Shown in pieces: positions 34,942 to 43,803 of a stretch of 64,000 bases of DNA. The position numbers and the translations under genes are program-made. Numbering within the stretch: the stretch's first letter is position 1; every line of letters starts with the position of its first letter. The stretch is from Nocardia jejuensis NBRC 103114 (GTDB lineage: Bacteria > Actinomycetota > Actinomycetes > Mycobacteriales > Mycobacteriaceae), in the NCBI RefSeq assembly GCF_001613145.1, contig NZ_BDBU01000007.1:62001-126000 (forward strand). Direction: 5' to 3'. The notes beneath the pieces were generated by a model. The model searched no databases. It was not told the origin of the DNA and saw only the letters and a list, made by a program, of their open reading frames with translations.

Positions 34942-36900
34942 ATGAGTACGACTCCGACCGCTGTTCCACCGGCCGCGCCCCCCGAATTCGCGCCGCCGAC
35001 CCTGCTGACCGGGTTGTGGCAGCGCAAAATCCCGCACTATCCGGATACGCCCGCGCGGTCCTGGTACCTGTTCCTCGTGGTGATCGTCTCGGTCGCCCTC
35101 TACTACCAGTTGTTCGTGGCGGGCGCGGTGGGCAATCAGCTCATCGCGTACTACCACCTGACCTTCCGGTACTTCGTCGGAATCTTCATCGCCGGCGCGG
35201 CCGTCGGCGCGGTCGCCTCGGTGGTGGCCGGTCTGCTGGATCGGTGGGGGCGAGCCAATATGGTCGCCTACGGCACCGTGATCTGCTCGCTGCTCACCCT
35301 TTTCGCGATTCCGGCGTGTACGACGAAAGAGGCCTACCTCATCGTCTACTGCGTCATCGGAATCGTGGAGGGCGCGGTGCTGGTCGCGACTCCCGCACTG
35401 GTGCGCGACTTCTCGCCGCAGCTGGGGCGCGCCTCGGCCATGGGATTCTGGACGCTCGGGCCGGTGCTCGGCGCGCTGGTGACCACCGAGCTCGCCACGC
35501 ACACCCTCGACGCGCATCCGGACTGGCAGTTCCACTACCGGCTGTGCGGTGTGATCTGCGTGATCATCTCGCTGGTCGGCCTGGTCGGATTGCGTGAGCT
35601 CAGCCCGGCTCTGCGCGATCAGATCATGGTGTCGATGCGGGACAAGGCGCTGATCGAAGCCCGGGCGCGCGGACTGGACGTCAGCTCGCTCGAACGCGAT
35701 CAGTGGCGGCAGATGCTGGTGCCGAGGATCGTCGGATCGGCCTTCGGGATCTCGATCTTCCTGGCGTTCTTCTACACGATCGTGTCGTTCCTGCCCGTGT
35801 ACCTCGCCACCAATTTCGGATTCACCGCGGCGCAGGCGAACGCGCTGGGCAACTGGTACTGGATCGCGAACGCGTTCGCGCTGGTGCTGACCGGCATCGT
35901 GTCGGACTACCTGAAGGTGCGCAAACCGTTCATGGTGTTCGGCGCGCTGGTGAGCATCATCGGGTTGTGGGTGTTCCTCGGATACACCGATCGCCCCGGC
36001 ACCGACTATTACACCTTCGCCATCGTGCTGAGCTTCATCGCGGTGGGCAGCGGTATCGCGTACTCGACCTGGATGGCCAGCTTCACCGAGACGGTGGAGA
36101 ACCGCAATCCCGCGGCCACGGCCGTCGGTCTGGCGGTGTGGGGCGGAACCCTGCGCACGGTGGTCACCTTCGTGCTGCTCGGGCTGCTGCTCGTGGTGAC
36201 CGCCGCGGGCACGCTGGTCAATTACGGCCCTGAGCTGCAAGTGATTTCGGCCAAGTATCGCACCGAGATCGCGACCATCCAGAAGGTCGGCACGGACACC
36301 ATGGGCGCGCTGGGAGCCAATCCCAACGACACCGCGGCACAGGTCGCGGCGCTGGTGAAGCTGACGGGCGCGTCGGCCGCCGATGTGCAGACCACGCTCG
36401 CGCTGAACGCGAAGTATCCGCAGGAGCTCGCCACATTGCAGGCGGTCGATACACCGACGCTGGTCAAACTGATGGTGAATCCGGCCGATACGGAATCCGC
36501 GGGCAAGGCCGTCGCGGCGATCTCGCAGAAGTTCTCGATCCCGCCGGATCAGGCGGTGGCACGGTTGGTCGCGGCGCAGAAGGTCCCGACCAACGAGCTC
36601 ACCGTGGCGTCCTCGACCGGTCCGCAGCTGACGGCGGCCAGTGAGCAGCTGAAGGCGGTGTCGGCCATCCCGGTCGAGGATCGGGAGTATCTGGCCGCGC
36701 ACGGCGCCGAAGTGCAGCAGGCTCAGGTCGATTCGCCCAAGCAGTGGTTGCGCTGGTGGTGGATCTGCCTCATCGCCCAGATCGCGTTCCTGCCGTTCAT
36801 CTTCCTGATGAACGGACATTGGAGCCCGAAGAAGGCGGCGGAGGAAGCGGCCGAGCACGACGCGAAGGTGCAGCGCGAGCTGGCCGAGATAGGTGCTTGA
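34942..36900 (+). CDS. MFS transporter with large extracytoplasmic insert
   Basis: A 652-residue major facilitator protein. About eleven membrane helices are seen from residue 35 to 425 (VVIVSVALYYQLFVAG, DRWGRANMVAYG loop with the MFS motif A-like DRWGR, ISIFLAFFYTIVSFLPVYLA, IVSDYLKVRKPFMVFG). Then an insertion of about 165 residues rich in Ala/Thr helices (NYGPELQVISAKYRTEI ... DREYLAAHG) precedes the last helix WWWICLIAQIAFLPFIFLM. The insert should face outside and is unusual for the superfamily. ATG 34942 has AGAGAGG upstream. It precedes the HxlR gene by 21 bp, implying a role in uptake or export of the substrate of the locus. Confidence 0.85.
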   Translation: MSTTPTAVPPAAPPEFAPPTLLTGLWQRKIPHYPDTPARSWYLFLVVIVSVALYYQLFVAGAVGNQLIAYYHLTFRYFVGIFIAGAAVGAVASVVAGLLDRWGRANMVAYGTVICSLLTLFAIPACTTKEAYLIVYCVIGIVEGAVLVATPALVRDFSPQLGRASAMGFWTLGPVLGALVTTELATHTLDAHPDWQFHYRLCGVICVIISLVGLVGLRELSPALRDQIMVSMRDKALIEARARGLDVSSLERDQWRQMLVPRIVGSAFGISIFLAFFYTIVSFLPVYLATNFGFTAAQANALGNWYWIANAFALVLTGIVSDYLKVRKPFMVFGALVSIIGLWVFLGYTDRPGTDYYTFAIVLSFIAVGSGIAYSTWMASFTETVENRNPAATAVGLAVWGGTLRTVVTFVLLGLLLVVTAAGTLVNYGPELQVISAKYRTEIATIQKVGTDTMGALGANPNDTAAQVAALVKLTGASAADVQTTLALNAKYPQELATLQAVDTPTLVKLMVNPADTESAGKAVAAISQKFSIPPDQAVARLVAAQKVPTNELTVASSTGPQLTAASEQLKAVSAIPVEDREYLAAHGAEVQQAQVDSPKQWLRWWWICLIAQIAFLPFIFLMNGHWSPKKAAEEAAEHDAKVQRELAEIGA

Positions 36901-36905
36901 TCATC

Positions 36906-36927
36906 CAGTACAGTTACTGAAGTGCAA
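36906..36927 (+). promoter_or_regulatory. Candidate HxlR operator at the start of its own gene
   Basis: CAGTA-CAGT-TACTG (36906-36919) is a palindrome overlapping CAGTTACTGAAGTGCAA (36911-36927). The latter matches the element before the carotenoid oxygenase gene at 13 of 17 positions (CAnTnACTGnAGTGnAA). It overlaps the first GTG of the regulator gene, compatible with autoregulation. Confidence 0.4.
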
Positions 36928-37899
36928 TCGACGGAGGTCGCGAGTCCCGGAGCCGATCCCGCCGCACCGCCCCATACGGTGGTCGGCGTGACGAACTCCG
37001 TGGCCGCGACCTTCGATCTGCTCGGGGACCGATTGACGCTGACGATCCTGCGGCACGCGTTCGCCGGGCGGGCCCGGCGCTTCACCCAGTGGCTCGATCA
37101 CACCGGCGCGCCGCCCGCCGTGCTCACCGCCCGGCTGGCGGCGCTCGTCGATTCCGGGGTGCTGGAGCGCAGCCCGGTGCCCGGGACCCCGGACCGGTTC
37201 GAATACCGGCTCACCGAACTCGGATTGGCGACCTGGGAGATCCTGGTCTGCGTCTGGTCCTGGCAGCGGGAATGGACACCGGAGTGGGCGCTGCTGCCGG
37301 AGTTCGTGCACGCGGACTGCGGCCATCGCGGCCCTCCGGTGCTGATGTGCACGGGGTGCGGTCGCACGGTCACCGCGCACGACACCGATGTGGAATTGGA
37401 TCGGGATGCGCTGTGGCACATCACCTCCGGCCGGCGCCGATCCGGCCGGGGGACCGGTCCCGCGCGCGGGGACGCGCAATTCGACGAGATCATGGAGGCG
37501 ATCGGCGATCGGTGGAGCGCGGCGGTGACCGGGCTGGCATTGGCGGGGGTGCGCCGGTTCTCGGAATTCCGTGCGGCGCTGCACATGTCGCCGACGACGC
37601 TGACCGAGCGGCTCACCCGGCTGGTCGAGGCGGGAATTCTGGATCGGTCCGAGGCGGGCGGGCGTGACTATCGGCTGACGCCGCGCGGTCGGGCGCTGTT
37701 CGGCGTCTTCGCGTTCCTGCTGGCGTGGTCGAATCGCGCGCATCCGCAGAGCCCCGAGCCCGGGTTGCTGATTCGGCACCGAGAGTGTGGGGCCGTGCTG
37801 ATTCCGGCGCTGCGGTGCCGCGGGTGCGAGGGCGAACTCGGGCGGCGGGACGTGCGGTTCGAGGTGCCCGTGCGCGGATCCCGCGACGTACCGGACTGA
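36922..37899 (+). CDS. Tandem-duplicated HxlR-family regulator with zinc-binding Cys clusters
   Basis: A 325-residue protein with two complete HxlR winged helices. The first spans about 25-110 (TFDLLGDRLTLTILRHAF, VLTARLAALVDSGVLER, YRLTELG), the second about 187-265 (IMEAIGDRWSAAVTGLAL, TLTERLTRLVEAGILDR, YRLTPRG). Each is followed by a Cys cluster: Cys133 with CTGC (143-146), and Cys289 with CRGC (299-302). HxlR proteins normally have one domain of about 110-130 residues and dimerise, so this may work as an internal dimer. It stands between the transporter and the carotenoid oxygenase genes and is their likely regulator. GTG 36922 is the first possible start; a GTG at 36988 (MTNSVAATF) is an alternative. 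Confidence 0.88.
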   Translation: MQSTEVASPGADPAAPPHTVVGVTNSVAATFDLLGDRLTLTILRHAFAGRARRFTQWLDHTGAPPAVLTARLAALVDSGVLERSPVPGTPDRFEYRLTELGLATWEILVCVWSWQREWTPEWALLPEFVHADCGHRGPPVLMCTGCGRTVTAHDTDVELDRDALWHITSGRRRSGRGTGPARGDAQFDEIMEAIGDRWSAAVTGLALAGVRRFSEFRAALHMSPTTLTERLTRLVEAGILDRSEAGGRDYRLTPRGRALFGVFAFLLAWSNRAHPQSPEPGLLIRHRECGAVLIPALRCRGCEGELGRRDVRFEVPVRGSRDVPD

Positions 37900-38065
37900 A
37901 CTTCTCCCTCGCCGCGTGCGTGCCCGCGGCTGCTGCTCGTCACCCGCTGCGCGACGCCCTCTGGCCGCGCTGACGCTGCCCGCCGGTCGTAGTCCCTTGT
38001 CGAGTCGGGCCGCCGACCGCGTGAACTGCGAACCTTGACAGCTCTCGTTGAGACGCGTATCACTT

Positions 38066-38082
38066 CATTAACTGTAGTGAAA
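38066..38082 (+). promoter_or_regulatory. Candidate HxlR operator before the oxygenase gene
   Basis: CATTAACTGTAGTGAAA, 40 bp upstream of the oxygenase ATG, contains the inverted TTCA/TGAA ends (with the preceding T) and matches the element at 36911-36927. The 222-bp gap between the regulator and this gene otherwise shows nothing recognisable. Confidence 0.4.
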
Positions 38083-38121
38083 TCTTGCCGGGTCGATGTC
38101 CCCGGCCGCTGGAGGCTTCTC

Positions 38122-39582
38122 ATGCCGCTCAACGAAGAACTCATCGCCCCGGCCGCGTCGGCCCTGACCAATCCGTATCTGGAGGGTCCGTACGCGGCCT
38201 GTTCCGAGGAGGTCACCGCCACCGATCTGACCGTGCTGTACGGCGAGCTGCCCGTCGACTTGGACGGGGTGTACGTGCGCAACGGACCCAATCCGCAGTT
38301 CGCGCCGCTGGGCCGCTACCACTGGTTCGACGGTGACGGCATGCTGCACGCGGTCCACTTCGAGAACGGGCGCGCCACCTACCGCAACCGGTATGTACGG
38401 ACCGACGAGTTCGAGGCGGAACACGCCGCCGGAACGGCGCTGTGGCGCGGGGTGATCGAGCCGTGGGACGGCAACCCGGCCGGTGATCGGCGCGAACGCA
38501 ATTCGGCCAATACCGATCTGGTCTTCCATCACGGGAATCTGCTCGCGCTCTGGTACCGGGCGGGCAAGCCGTACGCGGTGGATCCGGTCAGCCTCGAGAC
38601 CCGTGGCGTCGACGACTTCAACGGCACGCTGCCGGGCGAGGTGTCCGCGCACGCCAAGGTGGACGAGCGGACCGAGGAACTGCTGTTCTTCGACTACGGC
38701 ATCAACGCGCCGTATCTGCGCTACGGCATCGCCGACAAGTCCGGCACCGTCACCCATTACACCGGACTCGAACTGCCCGGGTCGCGGCTGCCGCACGATA
38801 TGGCCATCACCGAGAACTATTCGATCCTGATGGATCTGCCGCTCTACAACGATCCGCGGGCCGCGGCGGCCGGGCGATTCAAGATCTTCTTCGACCGGAA
38901 CCTGCCCAGCCGATTCGCGGTGCTGCCGCGTTACGGCGATGGCGCACAGGCGAAGTGGTTCGAGGCCGCGCCGGGGTACATCTATCACACCGTCAACTCC
39001 TGGGAGGAGGGCGAGGAGATCGTGCTCGTGGTCTGCCGGGTGTCCGAGCCGAGCCCGGTGTCCGATCGCGCCCATCCGCTGGCGCAGTTGCTCGCGTATC
39101 TGCGTCCCGAGGCCAAGCTGCACAAGTACCGCTTCAACCTGCGCACCGGCACGACCGTCGAGACGCCCATGGACGATGTGAACACCGAGTTCCCGGCCAT
39201 CGATCAGGGCCTCACCGGTCAGCGCGGGCGCTACTCGTATCAGATGCGGCTGTCGGTCGATCGCACCATGATCTTCGACGCCATCATCAAGTACGACATC
39301 CTCAGCGGCGCAAAGGAAACCGCGCCCTTCGGCGACGGCATGTACGGCAGTGAGCTCACGGTGGTCCCGCGCGACGGCGGGAACCGCGAGGACGACGCCT
39401 GGCTCACCATGTTCGTGCACAACTGCCACACCGATCTGGCCGAACTCTGGATCTACGACGCGGCGAACATGACCGACGGTCCCGTCTGCCGTCTCGGTTT
39501 GCCGGTCCGCGTTCCGCTGGGCTTCCACGCCACCTGGGTCAGTGGCGACCGCATGCGTGCCGCCGCCCGGCCGCTGGCCTGA
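38122..39582 (+). CDS. Carotenoid-oxygenase-family dioxygenase
   Basis: A 486-residue beta-propeller oxygenase. Four His that bind the non-heme iron are seen in SAHAKVD, LPHDMAI, YIYHTVNSW and the C-terminal GFHATWV; the N-terminal VYVRNGPNPQF and WFDGDGMLHAV and the GSELTVVPR segment are family hallmarks. Members cleave C=C bonds in carotenoids, apocarotenoids, stilbenes, isoeugenol or retinoids to give aldehydes. Genes for a FadD ligase and thiolases follow, suggesting breakdown of an acid formed after cleavage. ATG 38122 has GGAGG seven bases upstream. Substrate not deducible. Confidence 0.92.
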   Translation: MPLNEELIAPAASALTNPYLEGPYAACSEEVTATDLTVLYGELPVDLDGVYVRNGPNPQFAPLGRYHWFDGDGMLHAVHFENGRATYRNRYVRTDEFEAEHAAGTALWRGVIEPWDGNPAGDRRERNSANTDLVFHHGNLLALWYRAGKPYAVDPVSLETRGVDDFNGTLPGEVSAHAKVDERTEELLFFDYGINAPYLRYGIADKSGTVTHYTGLELPGSRLPHDMAITENYSILMDLPLYNDPRAAAAGRFKIFFDRNLPSRFAVLPRYGDGAQAKWFEAAPGYIYHTVNSWEEGEEIVLVVCRVSEPSPVSDRAHPLAQLLAYLRPEAKLHKYRFNLRTGTTVETPMDDVNTEFPAIDQGLTGQRGRYSYQMRLSVDRTMIFDAIIKYDILSGAKETAPFGDGMYGSELTVVPRDGGNREDDAWLTMFVHNCHTDLAELWIYDAANMTDGPVCRLGLPVRVPLGFHATWVSGDRMRAAARPLA

Positions 39583-39596
39583 ACGGGGTTGCGCCG

Positions 39597-40712
39597 GTGA
39601 CAGATCCACGCCTGAGCGTCAGCATCCCGTACTGGCAGGACCGCGACCCCCTCGACGCCCTGCTGGTCGCCGAGGCCGCGGACGCGCTGGGTTTCGACCG
39701 CCTCTGGCTGGGCGAGATGGCGACCTTCGACGCCTTCGCCCTCGCCACCGCGATCGGCCGAACCTCCGGACGAATCCCGCTCTGCGTCGGCCCGCTGGCG
39801 GTCGACGTCCGCAGCCCCATGACCATCGCCATGGGCGTCGCGAGCGTCACGGCCCTCACCGGCCGGCCGGTCGACGTGGCCCTGGGAACCTCGAGCACGG
39901 TGGTGGTGCGCGACTGGCACGGGCGCGAAAGACGACGCCCCGCAGTGCACCTGGAGGAGTCCGCGCGAATCGTGCGCGGACTGCTGAACGGCGAGAAGGT
40001 GATATTCGACGGCGCGGTGGAACACATCAACGGCTACCGTCTGCGACTACCCGTACCGGGATCGATGATCGAGGAGGCAGTCGAGCCCGCGTGGCACCGG
40101 GCCCCTCACCCGGCGGACCGCACGACCCCGGGGCCCGTGGTGTCCACGCGATCGAACGGACATTCGGCAGTGGCCGATCGCGAGATACGACGGGTCGAAC
40201 TGGGCGTCGCGGCGTTCGGAGAGCGGGCGCTCGCGGCAGCGGCGCGGAGCGCCGATCGTGTGGTGCTGAACCTGGTCACTCCGGCACAGGTCGCGAGATG
40301 CGTTGCGGCCGTGCGCGGTTTCGCGGCAGAAGCGGGACTGGCGGCTCCGGCGGTGTCGGTGTGGGTGACCGCGGCGGCGGATCCGCTCCCGGAGATGCTG
40401 GCGACCGTGCGGCGCGGAGTTGTCGGATACCTCCGAGCTCCCGGCTATGACGCCATGTTCACCGAAGCCGGTTTCGGCGACGTGGTGCGGTTGGCGCACA
40501 GCGGCGCGCACCCCCGGGAGGTGCTCGCGGCGGTGCCCGACGAACTGCCCGCCGCGGTCGGAATGTTCGGGGCCGCAGACACTTTGACCTCTCGCCTCGC
40601 CGCATACCGTGCGGCCGGGGCGGACGAGGTGGTCGTGGTTCCGGCCACCTCCGCACACGACCCGGCGGGAAGTCACACACTCGAGACGCTTGCGAGGGTT
40701 CGGCATGAGTGA
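39597..40712 (+). CDS. LLM-class (luciferase-like) flavin or F420-dependent oxidoreductase
   Basis: A 371-residue TIM-barrel protein of the bacterial luciferase superfamily: ALGFDRLWLGEM, RIPLCVGPLAVDVRSP, PVDVALGTSS, HLEESARIVRGLLNGE, and AADTLTSRLAAYRAAGADEVVV. Actinobacterial members mostly use F420; a few use FMN. Residues about 160-195 are an unusual Pro/His/Arg-rich insertion. GTG 39597 begins 14 bp after the oxygenase gene, and the end overlaps the thiolase gene by 8 bases, so it is part of the operon. It may oxidise or reduce the aldehyde or an enoyl intermediate. Confidence 0.85.
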   Translation: MTDPRLSVSIPYWQDRDPLDALLVAEAADALGFDRLWLGEMATFDAFALATAIGRTSGRIPLCVGPLAVDVRSPMTIAMGVASVTALTGRPVDVALGTSSTVVVRDWHGRERRRPAVHLEESARIVRGLLNGEKVIFDGAVEHINGYRLRLPVPGSMIEEAVEPAWHRAPHPADRTTPGPVVSTRSNGHSAVADREIRRVELGVAAFGERALAAAARSADRVVLNLVTPAQVARCVAAVRGFAAEAGLAAPAVSVWVTAAADPLPEMLATVRRGVVGYLRAPGYDAMFTEAGFGDVVRLAHSGAHPREVLAAVPDELPAAVGMFGAADTLTSRLAAYRAAGADEVVVVPATSAHDPAGSHTLETLARVRHE

Positions 40713-41889
40713 GGCGTACGTCTACGACGCGGTGCGGCTGCCGCGGGGGCGGGTTCGCAAGGGCGGGGGGACGTTGGCGGAGTTGCCGGCGTACGAGTTG
40801 TTCGGGCAGTTGCTGACCGCGCTGGAGAATCGTTCGTGCCCGGCGGAATCGGTGGACGACGTGATCGTCGGGGTGAGCACCGCGATGGGGGAGCAGGGCG
40901 GGGATGTGGCGCGCGCCGCCGAATTGTGGGCGGGGTGGCCGGATTCGGTGCCCGGCGGGGTGGTGTCGCGGCTGTGCTGCTCGGGGCTGGACGCGGTGGA
41001 GAGCGGCGCGGCGCGGGTCGCGGCCGGATACGCGGAGGTGGTGATCGCCGGTGGGGTGGAATCCATGTCGCGTGTTCCCATGCTGTCGGATCGGCCCGCC
41101 ATCGCGAGCGATGCCGATCTGGGGGAGCGGACCGGGTTCGTGACCATCGGGGTGTCGGCGGATCTGACCGCCGCCGAGTACGGGATCACCCGTGCGGAGC
41201 TCGATGCGTACGCGGTGCGGTCACACCGGAGAGCCGGTGCCGCAATGGTGTCGAGCTCGGTCGTGCCGGCCCGCAAGGGCGGAACCCTGCTGCTGGCGAA
41301 CGACGAGGGCGCGCGGGCCGACGCGAGCGAAGAGGTATTCGCCGCGCTGCCCACGCTCTTCGGCGCGGATCCCGCCTGGGAGCGAGTGGCTCGGCGACTA
41401 CCGGGCTCGCCGCGTCCGGCCGACGGGCTGCACACCATCGCGACCGCACCACAGCTGGCCGACGGCGCGTCAGCGGTGCTGCTGGGCGGCCGATCGGCGC
41501 ACAGGACGCTGGGCCGCGATCCGCTCGCCCGGATCGTCGGGACCGGACAGGCCGCCGTGCGCTCGCCGCTGCTGACCGCCCCCGCCGTGGCCGCGCGAAT
41601 TGCCTTGCGCCGCGCGGGAATCACCGCCGCCGACCTCGACGTCATCGAGGTCAACGAATCCTTCGCCGTCACCCCGCTGGTCCTGATCGGTGAACTCGGC
41701 CTCGACCCGGAGCGGGTGAACCCCTCGGGCGGTGCGCTCGCGGTCGGCCACCCCCTCGGTGCGACCGGCGGCATTCTCATCGCCCAGGCGCTCGACGAAC
41801 TACGCCGCCGCGACGGCGAATTCGCGCTGATAACCATCCCGGCCGCACTCGGATTGGGCTCGGCGATGATCCTCCGCCGCACATCATGA
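40705..41889 (+). CDS. Acetyl-CoA acyltransferase (thiolase), second catalytic Cys missing
   Basis: A 394-residue degradative thiolase. The nucleophile Cys91 lies in SRLCCSGL, NESFA (317-321) replaces NEAFA, and GHPLGATG supplies His349. The usual C-terminal CxGGGxG loop, which holds the acid/base Cys, reads TIPAALGLG (377-385), with Pro379 at the Cys position. Loss of this residue should block the condensation/thiolysis proton transfer, so activity may be changed or lost. It overlaps the oxidoreductase gene by 8 bases. In an intact enzyme it would split a 3-oxoacyl-CoA with CoA. Confidence 0.85.
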   Translation: MSEAYVYDAVRLPRGRVRKGGGTLAELPAYELFGQLLTALENRSCPAESVDDVIVGVSTAMGEQGGDVARAAELWAGWPDSVPGGVVSRLCCSGLDAVESGAARVAAGYAEVVIAGGVESMSRVPMLSDRPAIASDADLGERTGFVTIGVSADLTAAEYGITRAELDAYAVRSHRRAGAAMVSSSVVPARKGGTLLLANDEGARADASEEVFAALPTLFGADPAWERVARRLPGSPRPADGLHTIATAPQLADGASAVLLGGRSAHRTLGRDPLARIVGTGQAAVRSPLLTAPAVAARIALRRAGITAADLDVIEVNESFAVTPLVLIGELGLDPERVNPSGGALAVGHPLGATGGILIAQALDELRRRDGEFALITIPAALGLGSAMILRRTS

Positions 41890-41988
41890 GGAATTCTCGC
41901 CGTCCTGCCGATCCGGCCCCGCACAACAGAACACAGCTCACACGACATCCCGCTCGATGCAGAGCACTACGACCCAGTAGGGGTTTCG

Positions 41989-43779
41989 ATGGCCGACACA
42001 ACCGCCTCCGACACAACCGCTTCTCCCATCTCCGCTTCTCCCATCTCCGCCCCGGCCGACTCCGATACGCCTGCCTTCGGCACGACTACGCACCGGGCGG
42101 TGCCGACGTGTCACCCCGAAGCGACGGTGCGCGCGTATCTCGAACAGGGCTGGTGGGAGGCCGAGACCATTCCGGACGTCTTCGACCGACGGGTCGCGGA
42201 GGCGGGTGATGCGCTCGCGGTGACCGATCCGGCGAACCTGGCCGAGTTGACCAGGGCGCTGCCGCGCACGCTGACGTGGCGCGAGCTCGACGATCACGTC
42301 ACCGATATCGCGGCCGTGCTGTTCGATCACGGGATCCGCCAGGGCGGCACCGTGGCTGTGCTGCTGCCCAATTCGGTCGCGCTCACCGCCACCTATCTCG
42401 CGCTGTGGCGACTCGGGGCGGTCGCCACACCCATGCCCGCCTCGTTCCGGCGGCACGAGCTCTCCGGCATCGTCGCGGCCACCGATGCCGAGGCGATCAT
42501 CACGGTCGGTGCGCTGACCGATCGGGAACCGGTGCGCGAGGCGCTGGAGGTCGCGCAGGGCGAGCGGACCGTCTTCGCCTTCGGACCGGGCGTACCTGCC
42601 GAGGCGGTCGCGATCGGCGACGCCGTCGGTCCCGAAGCGCGGAATCGGGTGCGCGACTACGGCTCCGGACTGGAGATCACCGTCAACGATCGCGTCACCA
42701 TCTGCTGGACCAGCGGCACCGAGGCGGCACCCAAGGGCATTCCCCGCTGTCACGGTGACTGGCTGGCCGTGGCGCGCGGAGTCCAGGACGGACTCGGCAT
42801 CACCCCGGATTCGGTGGTGCTCAACCCCTTCCCCATGGTGAACATGGCGGGCTTCGCGGGCTCGTTCCTGCCGTGGCTGCTGGCGGGCGGGCACCTGGTG
42901 CAACACCATCCCCTGGATCTGCCGGTGTTCTTCGGTCAGATCGCCGAGCACCGCGTCTCGCACACCGCCATGCCGCCCGCGCTCCTGACCATGCTGCTGC
43001 AGAACGAAACCCTGCGCGCCGAGGCGGATTTGAGCTCTCTGCGCACGGTCGGGTCCGGCGGCGGTCCGCTGCCACCGCCGGTGGTGCGTCGCTGGCAGGA
43101 GGACCTCGGCATCCAGGTCCTGAATTTCTTCGGCTCGAACGAGGGCGTCAGCCTGCTGGGCGCACCCGCCGACATTCCCGATCCGACGGTGCGCGCCCAG
43201 CACCTGCCGCATTACGGCGCTCCCGGCGTGCGCTGGTCCACCAGCCTGGCCGCCCGCACCGCGGTCAAACTCGTGGACGTGGTGACCGGCGAGACGGTGA
43301 CCGCACTCGGCGGACGCGGTGAGCTGCGCATGCGCGGCCCCGCGGTCTTCGCCGGATACCTGCCGGGCACCGCCTCCGCCGAGCCCTTCGACGAGGAGGG
43401 ATACCTGTGCAGCGGAGATGTTTTCGAGCTGTGTGGTGAGGGCGGTCGCTATCTGCGCTTCGTGGACCGGGTGAAGGAGATCATCATTCGCGGCGGCATG
43501 AACATCGCGCCCGCCGAGATCGAGGGTCTGCTCTCGGACCATCCGGCCGTCGCCGATGTCGCCATCGTCGGATACCCGGATCCGGTCCTCGGTGAAAAGT
43601 GCTGTGCCTTCGTGGTTCCCGCACCCGGTGCGAACCCGACCCTGAATGATCTCGTCGCGCACCTGCGGTCGCGAGAGGTCGCCTCCTTCAAGCTCCCCGA
43701 GCGTCTGGAGATCGCCGAGACGCTGCCCCGAAACCCGGTCGGCAAGCTGCTGCGCCGCGAACTGCGCACTCGTCTCTGA
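41989..43779 (+). CDS. FadD-type acyl-CoA synthetase
   Basis: A 596-residue AMP-forming ligase. TICWTSGTEAAPKGIPRCH is the P-loop region, FFGSNEGVS the A5 motif, SGDVFEL and VDRVKEIIIRGGMNIAPAEIE the A7-A8 hinge, and LPRNPVGKLLRRE holds the catalytic Lys. It converts a carboxylic acid to its CoA thioester. The N-terminal 30 residues are a disordered repeat (DTTASDTTASPISASPISAP) encoded by two consecutive 15-bp duplications. ATG 41989 has AGGGG upstream. It belongs to the oxygenase-thiolase locus, 99 bp after the first thiolase. Confidence 0.92.
   Translation: MADTTASDTTASPISASPISAPADSDTPAFGTTTHRAVPTCHPEATVRAYLEQGWWEAETIPDVFDRRVAEAGDALAVTDPANLAELTRALPRTLTWRELDDHVTDIAAVLFDHGIRQGGTVAVLLPNSVALTATYLALWRLGAVATPMPASFRRHELSGIVAATDAEAIITVGALTDREPVREALEVAQGERTVFAFGPGVPAEAVAIGDAVGPEARNRVRDYGSGLEITVNDRVTICWTSGTEAAPKGIPRCHGDWLAVARGVQDGLGITPDSVVLNPFPMVNMAGFAGSFLPWLLAGGHLVQHHPLDLPVFFGQIAEHRVSHTAMPPALLTMLLQNETLRAEADLSSLRTVGSGGGPLPPPVVRRWQEDLGIQVLNFFGSNEGVSLLGAPADIPDPTVRAQHLPHYGAPGVRWSTSLAARTAVKLVDVVTGETVTALGGRGELRMRGPAVFAGYLPGTASAEPFDEEGYLCSGDVFELCGEGGRYLRFVDRVKEIIIRGGMNIAPAEIEGLLSDHPAVADVAIVGYPDPVLGEKCCAFVVPAPGANPTLNDLVAHLRSREVASFKLPERLEIAETLPRNPVGKLLRRELRTRL
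41994..42048 (+). repeat. Two adjacent 15-bp tandem duplications in the fadD 5' end
   Basis: CGACACAACCGCCTC is repeated once with two changes (41994-42023), and GCTTCTCCCATCTCC is repeated exactly (42019-42048). Both keep the frame and duplicate five residues each. Confidence 0.9.
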
Positions 43780-43803
43780 ACCGTCGATCACTCTGGAGTG
43801 ACC

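Noticed and set aside
34858..36858. Open frame of about 666 codons opposite the MFS transporter gene
   Set aside because: Composition is charged and His/Arg-rich with no domain; the plus strand encodes typical membrane helices.
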